From positions 1 through 64,000 of the forward strand of contig NZ_MVIV01000001.1 of the NCBI RefSeq assembly GCF_002072175.1: a stretch of 64,000 nucleotides of DNA, written 5' to 3'. The notes below the pieces were generated by a model. The model saw only the letters and a list, made by a program, of their open reading frames with translations, was not told the DNA's origin and searched no databases. Position 1 is the first letter of the stretch. Each line of letters starts with the position of its first letter. Shown here piece after piece: positions 35,438 to 45,787 of the stretch. This DNA comes from Actinomyces gaoshouyii (GTDB lineage Bacteria; Actinomycetota; Actinomycetes; Actinomycetales; Actinomycetaceae). The translations under genes were made by a program, and so were the position numbers.

Positions 35438-36199
35438 TCAGACGAGTTTGGACTCGACGAGCCAGGCGGCGAGCTCTCGCCCGGCGTCCCCGGCGTCGGT
35501 GCGGATGACGCCGGCCTCGCGGGCCGGCCTCGCCTGGGCGGCCGCCACGCTGACAACCGGATCGCCCAGGCCCCCCAGCCCGAGATCGTCCAACGACAGC
35601 ACGTCGACGGGCTTCTTCTTCGCCGCGCGCATGGCGGCGAAGTTCGGGTAGCGGGGCTCGTTGGCCTGGTCGGTCACGGAGACGAGGGCGGGCAACGGCG
35701 CACGCAGGGTCTCGCGCAGCGTGCCGGTGGTCCGCTGGATCGTCACGGCCCCGGCGGCGATCTCCAGCTCGGTGGCCAGGGTGAGCGCGGGCACGCCCAT
35801 GGCCGCGGCGAGCGCCCCGGGGAGCATGGAGGTCATGCCGTCCAAGGAGGCCATGCCGGTGACGACGAGGTCGACGCCGCCGATGCGCCCGATGGCGGCC
35901 GCGAGCACTCGCGCGGTGGTGACGACGTCGGCCCCGGCGAGCTCGTCATCAGCGATGACGAGGCCGGAGTCGGCCCCCATCTGGAGGGCGCGGCGCACGC
36001 CGTCCTCGGAGTCCTCCGGGCCCATGGTCAGGGCGATCACCTCACCCCCGGCGTCCTCAGCGAGGGCGACGGCCGCCTCGACGGCGTTCTCATCGAGCTC
36101 GTTGATGACGTCCTCCTCACCGCGCACGAGGCGGCCCTCCTCGATGCGGCGCTCGGACTGCACGTCAGGAACGTGTTTGATGCAGACGACGATTTTCAT
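35438..36199 (-). CDS. etfB: Electron transfer flavoprotein beta subunit
   Basis: Heterodimer partner of EtfA, binding AMP in most members. The 253-residue protein starts MKIVVCIKHVPD, with INELDENAVEAAVALAED, GPEDSEDGVRRALQMGAD, VTGMASLDGMTSMLPG and EPRYPNFAAMRAAKKKPVD, all ETF-beta landmarks. First gene of the etfBA operon, divergent from glgX with about 110 bases between starts. Confidence 0.94.
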   Translation of the reverse strand: MKIVVCIKHVPDVQSERRIEEGRLVRGEEDVINELDENAVEAAVALAEDAGGEVIALTMGPEDSEDGVRRALQMGADSGLVIADDELAGADVVTTARVLAAAIGRIGGVDLVVTGMASLDGMTSMLPGALAAAMGVPALTLATELEIAAGAVTIQRTTGTLRETLRAPLPALVSVTDQANEPRYPNFAAMRAAKKKPVDVLSLDDLGLGGLGDPVVSVAAAQARPAREAGVIRTDAGDAGRELAAWLVESKLV

Positions 36200-36310
36200 G
36201 CGTCCAAGGTTGCCATAAAGCGGGGTGTGACCGCCCGCTCAGTCCAGTGATCCTTCTATCAGCTCTAGGCGCGACCCGGGCACTTGGTCCCGATCGGCGC
36301 GCACGCAACA

Positions 36311-38656
36311 ATGGCGCCCATGTCCGAATCGGCCCAACTCGCCCCTGCGCCACTAGCGCCGGCACGCGCACTCGAGCGCACCCGCTTGGGCGCCACCCCC
36401 CGGGGAGATGGGACGGACTTCGTGGTCGTGGCCCCTCGCGCCTCAGCGGTGGACTTGTGCCTCGTCGAGGTCGACGACGCCGGGGTCGTCCTCTCCGAGC
36501 GCCGCATCGGCATGCACGGCCCGCAGCAGGGCGCCTGGGACGCGCATGTGCCCGACGTCGGCGCCGGGCAGCGCTACGGGTACCGGGTCCACGGGCTCTG
36601 GAACCCCTCCGAAGCGCTCCTGCACAACCCGCGCAAGATGCTCCTCGATCCCTACGCGCGCCTGATCAGCGGATCGACCACGCTCTCGCCGGAGATCTAC
36701 GCCCACACGGTGGAGGACGACCTCTCCCCCGCCCTCATCCCCTTCGCCCCCTCTCAGTTGGACTCGCTGGGGAGCACGGCGCTGGGCGTGGTCACAGGCG
36801 AACCCCGTTTCCCCGTGGTCCCCGGCCCGCGCGTGCCCACCGAGCGCACGGTCATCTACGAGACCCATGTCAAGGGCATGACACTGGGGATGCCCGGCGT
36901 GCCCGAGCCCCTGCGCGGCACCTACGCCGGACTCGCCCACCCGGCGACCATCGAGTACTTGCGCGGCCTCGGGGTGACGACGATCGAGCTCCTGCCGATC
37001 CACGCGGCCTTCTCCGAGCCGTTCCTCCAGCAGCGGGGGCGGCGCAATTACTGGGGCTACTCGACGCTGTCGTTCTTCGCCCCCGAGCCGTCCTACGCGA
37101 CGGCCGCCGCCCAGGCCGCCGGCCCCGAGGCGGTTCTCGATGAGTTGCGCGGCATGGTCTCGATCCTCCATGAGGCGGGCCTCGAGGTCATCATGGACGT
37201 GGTCTACAACCACACCTGCGAGGGCGGCATGGACGGGCCGTCGCTGTCCCTGCGGGGATTGGACAACCTGGAGTACTACCTGCACGCCCCGCACCGGCCG
37301 GCCGCCTACGGGGATGTCACCGGCACGGGCAACAGCATCGACTTCCGCTCCCCCCGGGCGGTCCAGCTGGTGCTGGACTCGCTGCGCTACTGGGCGACCG
37401 ACGTCGGGGTCGACGGCTTCCGCTTCGACCTCGCGGTGACCCTGGGCCGCCACGGCGCCGAGTTCACCCCCCGCCACCCGCTCCTGGCGGCAATGGGCTC
37501 CGATCCCGTCCTCAAGCGGGTCAAGCTCATCTCCGAGCCCTGGGACGTGGGCCCGGGGGGCTGGCGCACCGGCGAGTTCCCGGAGCCCTTCAAGGACTGG
37601 AACGACCGCTACCGCGGCGCGGTGCGCTCCTTCTGGCTGGCCGATGCCTCGGAGCTGTCCAAGGGGCGCCACGGCTCGGACCTGAGGGACCTGGCCACGC
37701 GCCTGTCCGGCTCGGTGGACCTGTTCGGCCACGGGGAGTACCCGGGTGGCCGGGGCCCGCTGGCGAGCGTCAACTTCATCACCGCCCATGACGGTTTCAC
37801 GCTGAGGGACCTGACCTGCTTCGACCACAAGCAGAACCTGGCCAACGGCGAGGACAACCGCGATGGCACGGATGACAACCGCTCCTGGAACCACGGCTGG
37901 GAGGGGCCCGTGGCCGAGGGAATGGATGGCGGGCCGATCGAGGTCCTGCGGCGCCGATCCGCGCGCAACCTGCTGGGCACGCTGCTCATCAGCGCGGGCA
38001 CCCCGATGATCCTGGGCGGGGACGAGATGGGCCGCACCCAGGGCGGCAACAACAACTCCTACTGCCAGGACTCCGAAATCTCCTGGTACGACTGGGATCT
38101 GGAGATCTGGCAGCGCGATCTCATCTCCATCACGCGCTTCCTCGTCCGCCTGCGCGACACGCACCCGGTGCTGCGCCCGGATCGCTTCGCCGTCGGAGCG
38201 CCCGCCCTCATCGACGGCGAGCCGGACACGATCCCGGACCTGTCCTGGTTCAGGGCCGACGGCGAGCACATGAGCCACTGGGACTGGCACGACCCGGGCT
38301 GCCGGACCGTGCAGATGCTCCGCTCGGGCGCCCCTTGGGGCGACGACGACCTCCTCGTCGTCATCAACGGCACCCTGGAGGAGCAGGAGGTCGTCCTGCC
38401 GGAGGCCCACGGCCGCGACTGGCATCTCGTGTGGGACTCCACATGGGCGGTCCCCCGCCCGTGCACCTCGGCGTTCGCGCTGGCCCGCCGGGCACGGCGG
38501 GCCCCGGCGCCCGTGCCGGTCTCCACCGTCGGGAGCGCCCAGGGCCCTGTCTGCCGGCAGGACCGCCCCGGGGACACCACGACGATGGAAGTACTCTCCA
38601 TGCGCATCTACCTCTCCGGCGAGCCTCTCGCCCAGGAGCCGGAGCGCTCCCGCTAG
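36311..38656 (+). CDS. glgX: Glycogen debranching enzyme GlgX-type
   Basis: Hydrolyses alpha-1,6 branches in phosphorylase-limited glycogen or acts as isoamylase. About 781 residues: N-terminal CBM48 domain (LGATPRGDGTDFVVVAPRAS), then a GH13 barrel with EVIMDVVYNHTCEGG, VDGFRFDLAVTLGRH (nucleophile Asp), KLISEPWDVGPGGW (acid Glu) and NFITAHDGFTLRDLT. GEDNRDGTDDNRSWNHGWEG is a GlgX hallmark. The start may be the ATG at 36311 or 36320; neither has a clear ribosome site. Confidence 0.92.
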   Translation: MAPMSESAQLAPAPLAPARALERTRLGATPRGDGTDFVVVAPRASAVDLCLVEVDDAGVVLSERRIGMHGPQQGAWDAHVPDVGAGQRYGYRVHGLWNPSEALLHNPRKMLLDPYARLISGSTTLSPEIYAHTVEDDLSPALIPFAPSQLDSLGSTALGVVTGEPRFPVVPGPRVPTERTVIYETHVKGMTLGMPGVPEPLRGTYAGLAHPATIEYLRGLGVTTIELLPIHAAFSEPFLQQRGRRNYWGYSTLSFFAPEPSYATAAAQAAGPEAVLDELRGMVSILHEAGLEVIMDVVYNHTCEGGMDGPSLSLRGLDNLEYYLHAPHRPAAYGDVTGTGNSIDFRSPRAVQLVLDSLRYWATDVGVDGFRFDLAVTLGRHGAEFTPRHPLLAAMGSDPVLKRVKLISEPWDVGPGGWRTGEFPEPFKDWNDRYRGAVRSFWLADASELSKGRHGSDLRDLATRLSGSVDLFGHGEYPGGRGPLASVNFITAHDGFTLRDLTCFDHKQNLANGEDNRDGTDDNRSWNHGWEGPVAEGMDGGPIEVLRRRSARNLLGTLLISAGTPMILGGDEMGRTQGGNNNSYCQDSEISWYDWDLEIWQRDLISITRFLVRLRDTHPVLRPDRFAVGAPALIDGEPDTIPDLSWFRADGEHMSHWDWHDPGCRTVQMLRSGAPWGDDDLLVVINGTLEEQEVVLPEAHGRDWHLVWDSTWAVPRPCTSAFALARRARRAPAPVPVSTVGSAQGPVCRQDRPGDTTTMEVLSMRIYLSGEPLAQEPERSR

Positions 38657-38863
38657 CCGGTCCCCCTCCAGAACCTCCCGCCGGAGCGGTGAGGAGCCGC
38701 TCGCGGTTTTCGCCGTCGTCACTCCCCTGTCCGACGGCGGCTGTCTCTCCGTGCACACCCACACCCCGCCGTCGCCCTCGCAGCGCCCGCTCCCCTGAGC
38801 TCGGGCGGGCCCGGCGGGCAGGGGCGCGACGTCCTGCGAGGCCCCTCGCCTAGGATGTGCGCC

Positions 38864-40009
38864 ATGACGTCCTCCCCCGCATCCGACACCGCCTCGGCCG
38901 CCCAGGCCCCCTCTGCCGCCGAGGAGGCCCTGGCCGGCGCCGTCGACGACGCCTCGCTCGCCCGCTCCATCGCGCGCAGCCGCGAGATCGAGGCGGACAT
39001 GCCCCTCAACCCCGGCCGCTACCGGATGCTCACCGGCGTGCGCCCCACCGGCAACATGCATCTGGGTCACTACTTCGGGACGATGCGGAGCTGGGCGCCG
39101 ATTCAGGACATGGGCATCGACACCTGGATCCTCGTGGCCGACTACCAGGTCATCACCGACCGCGACGGCGTGGGCCCCATCCGCGAGCGCGTCCTGTCGC
39201 TCACGGCGGACGCGCTGAGCGTGGGGGTGGACCCGGAGCGCTCGACGATCTTCGCCCACTCGGCGGTGCCCGCCGCCAACCAGCTCATGCTCCCCTTCCT
39301 GTCCCTGGTCACCGAGTCCGAGCTGCACCGCAATCCCACGGTCAAGGCCGAGCTGGAGGCCACGGCCGGGCGCGCCATGAGCGGCCTGCTGCTGACCTAC
39401 CCGGTCCACCAGGCGGCGGACATCCTGTTCTGCCAGGCGAATCTCGTGCCCGTGGGCAAGGATCAGCTGCCCCACCTGGAGCAGGCGCGCCTCATCGCCC
39501 AGCGCTTCGACAAGCGCTACGGCCGGGCGGAGAAGTCCCGCCCGGTGTTCCGCCGCCCCGAGGCGCTGCTCGGCGAGGCCCCGCTGCTGCTGGGACTGGA
39601 CGGGGAGAAGATGAGCAAGTCGCGGGGCAACACGATCGAGCTGCGCATGAGCGCCGATGAGACCGCCAAGGCCCTGAGGAAGGCCAAGACGGACTCCGAC
39701 CGCGTCATCACCTATGACCCCGCGGGCCGCCCGGAGGTGTCCAACCTGCTCATGCTCGCCTCCCTGTGCGGGGCGGGCGCCCCGGAGGAGATCGCCGAGC
39801 GCATCGGCGATGGCGGCGCGGGCGCCCTCAAGCGGCTCACCACCGAGGCGGTCAACGAGTACTTCGCGCCGATCCGCGCGCGCCGCCAGGAGCTGGTCGC
39901 CGACGAGGACCACCTCCTGGCGGTCCTGGCCTCGGGCAACGCACGGGCCAACGAGGTCGCGGACGAGACCCTGCGGGCGGTGCGCGCCGCCATGCGCATG
40001 GACTACTGA
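38864..40009 (+). CDS. trpS: Tryptophanyl-tRNA synthetase
   Basis: Class I synthetase charging tRNA-Trp. The HIGH-type motif reads TGNMHLGHYFG and the KMSKS loop is present intact (LDGEKMSKSRGNTIEL). The 381-residue length is slightly above the usual 330-340 because of an Ala/Ser-rich N-terminal extension of about 45 residues. ATG at 38864 follows AGGAT; it lies among glucan genes without an obvious functional link. Confidence 0.95.
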   Translation: MTSSPASDTASAAQAPSAAEEALAGAVDDASLARSIARSREIEADMPLNPGRYRMLTGVRPTGNMHLGHYFGTMRSWAPIQDMGIDTWILVADYQVITDRDGVGPIRERVLSLTADALSVGVDPERSTIFAHSAVPAANQLMLPFLSLVTESELHRNPTVKAELEATAGRAMSGLLLTYPVHQAADILFCQANLVPVGKDQLPHLEQARLIAQRFDKRYGRAEKSRPVFRRPEALLGEAPLLLGLDGEKMSKSRGNTIELRMSADETAKALRKAKTDSDRVITYDPAGRPEVSNLLMLASLCGAGAPEEIAERIGDGGAGALKRLTTEAVNEYFAPIRARRQELVADEDHLLAVLASGNARANEVADETLRAVRAAMRMDY

Positions 40010-40116
40010 CGCGGCTGGGGAGGCCCGGAGCCCGCCTGCCCGCGATCGTCGAGGGGCGCGCCCGGAGCTCCTCCGTTCGGGGTGCCGGATGCGCGCCGGG
40101 CCCGTAGTCTTGTCCT

Positions 40117-42171
40117 GTGATCCGACACACCACCGCCCCGCGTCCTGCCCGCCCCCTCGTCGGCCGGATCCCGGTCACCGAGGTCTTCCCCGTGGTCGAG
40201 GATGGCCACTGGCCCGCCAAGGCGGTGCCCGGTGAGGTCATTCCCATCCGAGCGACCGTCTTCCGGGAGGGGCATGACCGCTTCGCGGCGACCGCCGTGC
40301 TCATCCGTCCCGACGGCACCGACGGGCCCAGCGCCCGGATGCGGCTCATCGCCCCCGGCCTGGACCGCTACGAGGCCCGCCTGGCCCCGGACGCCCCGGG
40401 CGACTGGTCCTTCCGCGTCGAGGGATGGTCGGATCCCTACGCCACCTGGGCGCATGACGCCGGGGTCAAGGTGCCTGCGGGCGTCGACGTCGAGCTCATG
40501 CTCGAGGAGGGCGCGCGCCTCATGGAGCGCGCCCAGACGGTGCCCGGTCGGGGCCAGGCCGACGCCGCCGTGCTGGGAGCCGCCGCGGCCGTCCTGCGCG
40601 ATACCTCCCGCTCGGCCGTCGAGCGCCTGGAGGCGGGGCTGGCCGACGCCGTCGTCGGCGTCCTCGACCGCCTGCCGCTGCGGGACCTCGTCTCCCCCTC
40701 ACGCGCCTACCCCCTGCAGGTGGACCGCGCCCGCGCCCTGGCCGGCTCCTGGTACGAGATCTTCCCCAGGTCGCTGGGCGCCTACTGCGACGAGCACGGC
40801 CACTGGCACTCCGGCACGCTGCGCACCGCCGCCGAGAACCTGGACCGCATCGCGGCGATGGGCTTCGACGTCCTCTACCTCACCCCCATCTCCCCGATCG
40901 GCACCACCAACCGCAAGGGCCGCAACAACACCCTCAATGCGCGGCCGGGCGACCCGGGCTCGCCCTATGGCATCGGCTCGGCCGACGGCGGGCATGACGC
41001 CATCCACCCGGACCTGGGCACCTTCGAGGACTTCGATGCCTTCGTGGCCCGCTCCCGCGAGCTCGGCATGGAGGTGGCCCTGGACCTTGCTCTCCAGTGC
41101 TCCCCGGACCACCCGTGGGTGGCCGAGCACCCCGAGTGGTTCACGGTCCTGGCCGACGGCTCCATCGCCTACGCGGAGAACCCGCCCAAGAAGTACCAGG
41201 ACATCTACCCCCTCAACTTCGACAATGACCCCGAGGGCATTTACGACGCCATCAAGGGGGTCGTCGACACCTGGATCGCCCACGGCGTGACGATCTTCCG
41301 CGTGGACAACCCCCACACCAAGCCCCTGGACTTCTGGCAGCGCCTCATCAGCGAGGTGCGCGAGACCCACCCCGAGGTTCTCTTCCTCGCCGAGGCCTTC
41401 ACCCGCCCGGCGATGATGCGCACCCTGGGCAAGATCGGCTTCCACCAGTCCTACACGTACTTCGCGTGGCGCAACACCCGCGAGGAGCTGACCGACTACC
41501 TCGTGGAGCTGTCCCAGGAGACCGCGCACGTGCTGCGCCCGGCCTTCTGGCCCACGACGCACGACATCCTCACCCCGTTCATGACCCACGGGGGCGTGCC
41601 CGCCTTCAAGCTGCGCGCCGTGCTCGCCGCCACTCTGTCCCCCACCTGGGGCATCTACTCGGGCTACGAGCTGGCCGAATCCGTTCCGCGCCCCGGCTAC
41701 GAGGAACAGATCGACAACGAGAAGTACGAGTACAAACCGCGCGACTTCGCCGCAGCCCGCGGCAACGGCATCGAGGATCTCCTCACCCGGCTCAACGCGA
41801 TCCGCGCCTCCCACCCCGCGCTCGGCCAGTTGCGGGACATCTGGTTCCACGACACCGGCAACGACCAGATCATCGCCTACTCCAAGCGGGCGCGCCTCGC
41901 ACAGGCCCCGGCGGAGCCCGAGGGCGCGCAGGGCGAGGATGACGTCGTGCTCACCGTGGTCAACCTCGACCCGCACAACGCGCAGGTCGGCCAGTTGAGC
42001 CTCAACCTGGTCCAGCTGGGGCTGCCCGAGGACGCCGACGGCTCGCGGCCCTGCCTGGCGGTCACCGATGAGCTCACCGGGCAGGACTACGAGTGGTCCG
42101 ACTCGAACTACATCCGCCTCGACCCGCACTCGGGCCAGGTCGCGCACGTCATGCGGGTGCGAGCCCTGTGA
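40117..42171 (+). CDS. glgE: Maltose-1-phosphate maltosyltransferase GlgE
   Basis: Extends alpha-1,4-glucan with maltose from maltose 1-phosphate. The 684-residue GH13_3 protein has GRIPVTEVFPVVEDGHWPAK at the start, RALAGSWYEIFPRS, YLTPISPIGTTNRKGRNNTL, IFRVDNPHTKPLDFW (nucleophile Asp), VLFLAEAFTRPAMM (acid Glu) and YELAESVPRPG, all GlgE landmarks. GTG start at 40117. The stop overlaps the treS start (GTGA), so the two are coupled. First gene of the trehalose-to-glucan pathway block. Confidence 0.95.
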   Translation: MIRHTTAPRPARPLVGRIPVTEVFPVVEDGHWPAKAVPGEVIPIRATVFREGHDRFAATAVLIRPDGTDGPSARMRLIAPGLDRYEARLAPDAPGDWSFRVEGWSDPYATWAHDAGVKVPAGVDVELMLEEGARLMERAQTVPGRGQADAAVLGAAAAVLRDTSRSAVERLEAGLADAVVGVLDRLPLRDLVSPSRAYPLQVDRARALAGSWYEIFPRSLGAYCDEHGHWHSGTLRTAAENLDRIAAMGFDVLYLTPISPIGTTNRKGRNNTLNARPGDPGSPYGIGSADGGHDAIHPDLGTFEDFDAFVARSRELGMEVALDLALQCSPDHPWVAEHPEWFTVLADGSIAYAENPPKKYQDIYPLNFDNDPEGIYDAIKGVVDTWIAHGVTIFRVDNPHTKPLDFWQRLISEVRETHPEVLFLAEAFTRPAMMRTLGKIGFHQSYTYFAWRNTREELTDYLVELSQETAHVLRPAFWPTTHDILTPFMTHGGVPAFKLRAVLAATLSPTWGIYSGYELAESVPRPGYEEQIDNEKYEYKPRDFAAARGNGIEDLLTRLNAIRASHPALGQLRDIWFHDTGNDQIIAYSKRARLAQAPAEPEGAQGEDDVVLTVVNLDPHNAQVGQLSLNLVQLGLPEDADGSRPCLAVTDELTGQDYEWSDSNYIRLDPHSGQVAHVMRVRAL

Positions 42172-44135
42172 GCGCTCCCAGCCCCCTGCCCCCCGAGGCA
42201 CTGCCCGTCGGCGCGAGCACGCGCCCCCTGGCGACCATGGAGCCCCCGGCGAGCACCGGCCCGACCCCGATGACGGCACCCGTGCCCGCCCCTGGGGCCG
42301 CGCCGATGACAGTGGTCCCGCCCGTTCCGGGCGTGCCGGTGCTGCCCGAGCAGCCGCGCCCCGGCCTGGACGCCGACCCCGACTGGTTCCGCACAGCAGT
42401 GTTCTACGAGGCCCTCCTGCGCTCCTTCGCGGATTCCGACGGCGACGGCGTCGGGGACATCCCCGGCCTCATCACCCGACTGGACTACTTGGCATGGCTG
42501 GGCGTGGACTGCATCTGGATCCCGCCCTTCTACCCCTCCCCCATGCGCGACGGCGGCTACGACATCTCCGACTACACCGCCATCGACCCGCGCTACGGCA
42601 CCATGGAGGACTTCCGCGAGCTGGTCCACCAGGCGCACCAGCGCGGTATGAGGATCGTCATCGACATGGTCCTCAACCACACCTCGGACGCCCACCCCTG
42701 GTTCCAGGCCTCCAGGAGCGATCCCGAGGGGCCCTACGGGGACTTCTACGTGTGGCGCGACGACGACTCCGGGTACCCGGACACGCGCATCATCTTCGTG
42801 GACACGGAGGAGTCGAACTGGGCCTACGACGTCGAGCGCGGCCAGTTCTACTGGCACCGCTTCTTCTCCCACCAGCCCGACCTCAACTACGACAACCCCG
42901 CCGTGGTGGAGGCCGTGCACGACGTCGTGCGCTTCTGGGCCCGCACAGGAGTGGACGGGTTCCGCCTCGACGCGATCCCCTATCTCGCCGAGGCCGAGGG
43001 CACCAACTGCGAGAACCTCCCCGCCACGCACTCGATCATCGCGGGCATCCGGGCGATGCTCGACCGCGAGTTCCCCGGAACCATCACCATCGCCGAGGCC
43101 AACCAGTGGCCCCACGAAGTCGTGGAGTACTTCGGCACCGCCGAGGCCCCCGAGTGCACCATGTGCTTCCACTTCCCCGTGATGCCGCGCATCTACTACG
43201 CCCTGCGCGCAGGCTCGGCCGAGGCGATCCGCTGGGTGCTCGAGCGCACCCCTGACATCCCCTCCCACGGCCAGTGGGGCACCTTCCTGCGCAACCACGA
43301 CGAGCTCACCCTCGAGATGGTCACCGAGGAGGAGCGCGCACGCATGTACGCCTGGTACGCGCCCGAGGAGCGGATGCGCGCCAACATCGGCATCCGGCGC
43401 CGCCTGTCCCCCCTCCTGGACGCCTCCCGCGCGGAGACCGAGCTCGCCCTGGCCCTCCTGCTGAGCCTGCCGGGCAGCCCCTGCCTCTACTACGGCGACG
43501 AGATCGGCATGGGGGAGAACATCTGGCTGGAGGACCGCGACGCCGTGCGCACCCCCATGCAGTGGGACGACTCCCCCAACATGGGCTTCTCCGCGGTGGT
43601 GGACCCCGGCGCCCTCACCCTCCCGGTGATCCAGACGCCCGGCTACGCGCACCTGACCGTGTCCACCGAGATGGGCAGGCCCGACTCCCTCCTCCACTTC
43701 ACCCGGCGCATCCTGCACCTGCGCCGTGCCCACCCGGTGCTGGGCCGCGGCAGCTTCGCCCTGCGAGAGGCCTCCGACCCCGCGGTCCTGGCGCACACAC
43801 GCGGCCAGGACGGAGCGCCGGGCGACGAGGACGGCGCCATCCTCATCTGCGTGGCCAACCTGGCCGCCGCCCCACGGGCGGTGAGCATCAGCGTCCCCGA
43901 GCTCGCCGGCCGGGGCACGCGGGACATCTTCGGCGGGACCCCCTTCCCGCCCATTGGGGCCGATGGCGCCCTGCGCCTGACTCTCGGCGGCCTGGGCTAC
44001 TACTGGCTCGAGGTCCTGCCCCGCCAGGGCGACCGCGAGGGCGGCGGGGGTCGCGACGACCGCGGCGATCATGAGGATGGAAAGGGCGCCGACCCGAGGC
44101 CGGGACACGGCAATGGAACAGGAGAATCGCGATGA
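42168..44135 (+). CDS. treS: Trehalose synthase TreS
   Basis: Interconverts trehalose and maltose, feeding the GlgE route. The 655-residue GH13_16 protein has WFRTAVFYEALLRSFADSDG, WIPPFYPSPMRDGGYDISDY, VLNHTSDAHPWFQ, VDGFRLDAIPYLAEAEGTNC (nucleophile Asp), ITIAEANQWPHEVVEYFG and LRNHDELTLEMVTEEER. An unusual Pro/Ala-rich N-terminus of about 65 residues precedes the catalytic domain. GTG at 42168 overlaps the glgE stop; the stop overlaps the maltokinase start. The C-terminal 30 residues are Gly/Asp-rich. Confidence 0.95.
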   Translation: MSAPSPLPPEALPVGASTRPLATMEPPASTGPTPMTAPVPAPGAAPMTVVPPVPGVPVLPEQPRPGLDADPDWFRTAVFYEALLRSFADSDGDGVGDIPGLITRLDYLAWLGVDCIWIPPFYPSPMRDGGYDISDYTAIDPRYGTMEDFRELVHQAHQRGMRIVIDMVLNHTSDAHPWFQASRSDPEGPYGDFYVWRDDDSGYPDTRIIFVDTEESNWAYDVERGQFYWHRFFSHQPDLNYDNPAVVEAVHDVVRFWARTGVDGFRLDAIPYLAEAEGTNCENLPATHSIIAGIRAMLDREFPGTITIAEANQWPHEVVEYFGTAEAPECTMCFHFPVMPRIYYALRAGSAEAIRWVLERTPDIPSHGQWGTFLRNHDELTLEMVTEEERARMYAWYAPEERMRANIGIRRRLSPLLDASRAETELALALLLSLPGSPCLYYGDEIGMGENIWLEDRDAVRTPMQWDDSPNMGFSAVVDPGALTLPVIQTPGYAHLTVSTEMGRPDSLLHFTRRILHLRRAHPVLGRGSFALREASDPAVLAHTRGQDGAPGDEDGAILICVANLAAAPRAVSISVPELAGRGTRDIFGGTPFPPIGADGALRLTLGGLGYYWLEVLPRQGDREGGGGRDDRGDHEDGKGADPRPGHGNGTGESR

Positions 44136-45694
44136 GCGATGCCCGCCCCGCGCAGTGGCCCTCGGATGACGACCTCCTGGGGGCGCTGCTGCCCTGGATG
44201 CTGGCGCGCCGCTGGTTCCCCCTCAAGGGCGGCGCCACGCCGTCGGTGCTGCGGCTGGCCCACAGCGTCGATCTGGCGCCCGGCGCGCGCGACCTCATCA
44301 TCGCCGCGCCGCGAGGCGATGCCGGCGGCCGTTCCGCCGAGGTGCTCATCCATGTGCCACTCGTGCTGGGCGAGCCCGAGGATCTGGCGCGCTGCACCGT
44401 CAACGGCGGCGCCCCCGGGGCCGCGGGCCTGCTCATGACCGATTCCCAGGGCCGCGAGCTGGCTCTCATCGATGGCGCCCACCACCCCGCCTTCTGGCGG
44501 GCCTGGGCCGAGGCCGCCGCAGCGGCGGGGACCGTGCTCGACTCCGAGGGCGCCGCCGCGATCGCCCAGCGCGCCGAGCGGCTGCGCGTGACCACCGGCG
44601 AGCAGTCGAACACGAGCGTCATCATGCCCGCGCCCGCCTCCCCCGAGCAGGCGGGTGGTGCGGAGGACGCCTCCACCGGCGACCTCATCGTCAAGCTCTT
44701 CCGCGTGCTCGCCCCCGGCCGCAACCCGGACGTGGAGGTCCCCGTGGCCCTCGCGCGCGACGGCTGGGACCGCGTGCGCATGCCCGTGGCCTGGTCCGTC
44801 GTCGCGGCTCCCGGGCCTGACACGGCGGGCGCCCCCTCGATGGACACGGCCGTGGCCTGCGCCTTCATCCCCAGGGCCGACGACGGCTTCGAGCTGTTCT
44901 GCTCGCTGGCCGCCGACGACGGCTCCGGGCCCGCCCGCGAGCGCGCCCTGGCCCTGGCGGCGGACCTGGGGGCGACCACCGCGCAGATGCACGCCCATCT
45001 GCGCGCTTCATTGGGCGAGGTGCCCCCGCAGGCGCCGGAGGCGCTGGCCCGCACTCTGCGCGAGCGGGCCGACTGGGCCATGCGGGAGGTCCCGGCCCTG
45101 ACCGAGGAGGTCCCCGGTCTGGGCGCCGCCGTCGACGCCCTCCTGGCCGAGTTGGCCTCCCTGCCCGTTCTCGAGCCCGCCTGCCGGGTCCACGGCGACT
45201 ACCACCTGGGCCAGGTGCTCCATGAGATCGGCGGCGCTGAGCGCTGGTACGTCCTGGATTTCGAGGGGGAGCCGCTGCGCCCCCTGGCCGAGCGCTCCCG
45301 CCCTGACCAGCCGGCGCGGGACGTGGCCGGGATGCTGCGCTCCTTCGACTACGCCTGGGCGGTCGGCGGGGCGAGCGGCACCGCCGGCGCGCGGGGTTCC
45401 AGCGGTGATGGCGGCACCGCCGGCAGTGACTGGCTCGCGGCCGTCCGCGCGGCCTTCCTGAACGGCTACCGCGCCGAGAGCGCCGTCGTGCCCGGGGATG
45501 GGGCCGGCGCGGAGGAGGACCGGCGGCAGTCCGTCCTCCTGGCCGCCCTCGAACTCGACAAAGCTCTGTACGAGGCCGTGTACGAGGCCCGCAACCGCCC
45601 GGACTGGATGGCGATCCCGCTGCGGGGCCTGGCCGGCATCGTCGCTGCTCGCAGCGCTGATGAAAGCGCCTCCCGCAGCCCGGCGGGAGCCTGA
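44132..45694 (+). CDS. mak: Maltokinase (Pep2/Mak)
   Basis: Phosphorylates maltose from TreS to maltose 1-phosphate, the GlgE donor; in mycobacteria it forms a complex with TreS. The 520-residue protein has an N-terminal cap domain (LLPWMLARRWFPLKG), a kinase core with the catalytic CRVHGDYHLGQVLHEIGG and the metal-binding WYVLDFEGEPLRPLAERS, then RDVAGMLRSFDYA. Gly/Ala inserts occur near residues 410-430. ATGA overlap with treS. Confidence 0.93.
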   Translation: MSDARPAQWPSDDDLLGALLPWMLARRWFPLKGGATPSVLRLAHSVDLAPGARDLIIAAPRGDAGGRSAEVLIHVPLVLGEPEDLARCTVNGGAPGAAGLLMTDSQGRELALIDGAHHPAFWRAWAEAAAAAGTVLDSEGAAAIAQRAERLRVTTGEQSNTSVIMPAPASPEQAGGAEDASTGDLIVKLFRVLAPGRNPDVEVPVALARDGWDRVRMPVAWSVVAAPGPDTAGAPSMDTAVACAFIPRADDGFELFCSLAADDGSGPARERALALAADLGATTAQMHAHLRASLGEVPPQAPEALARTLRERADWAMREVPALTEEVPGLGAAVDALLAELASLPVLEPACRVHGDYHLGQVLHEIGGAERWYVLDFEGEPLRPLAERSRPDQPARDVAGMLRSFDYAWAVGGASGTAGARGSSGDGGTAGSDWLAAVRAAFLNGYRAESAVVPGDGAGAEEDRRQSVLLAALELDKALYEAVYEARNRPDWMAIPLRGLAGIVAARSADESASRSPAGA

Positions 45695-45787
45695 TCACCC
45701 CCATCCGCCTCCCCGCTCCCTCATCCGACGCAACCAGGGTCCGCATTTCCTCGCATCAGCCCGCCCCACCATGGAAGAATCACGATC

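Noticed and set aside
36443-39913. 1156-codon minus-strand frame opposite glgX and trpS
   Set aside because: Same GC-driven antisense effect; glgX and trpS motifs on the plus strand are unambiguous.
42093-42167. Longer TreS starting at 42093
   Set aside because: It would lie inside glgE in another frame; the GTG at 42168 gives the usual four-base overlap.
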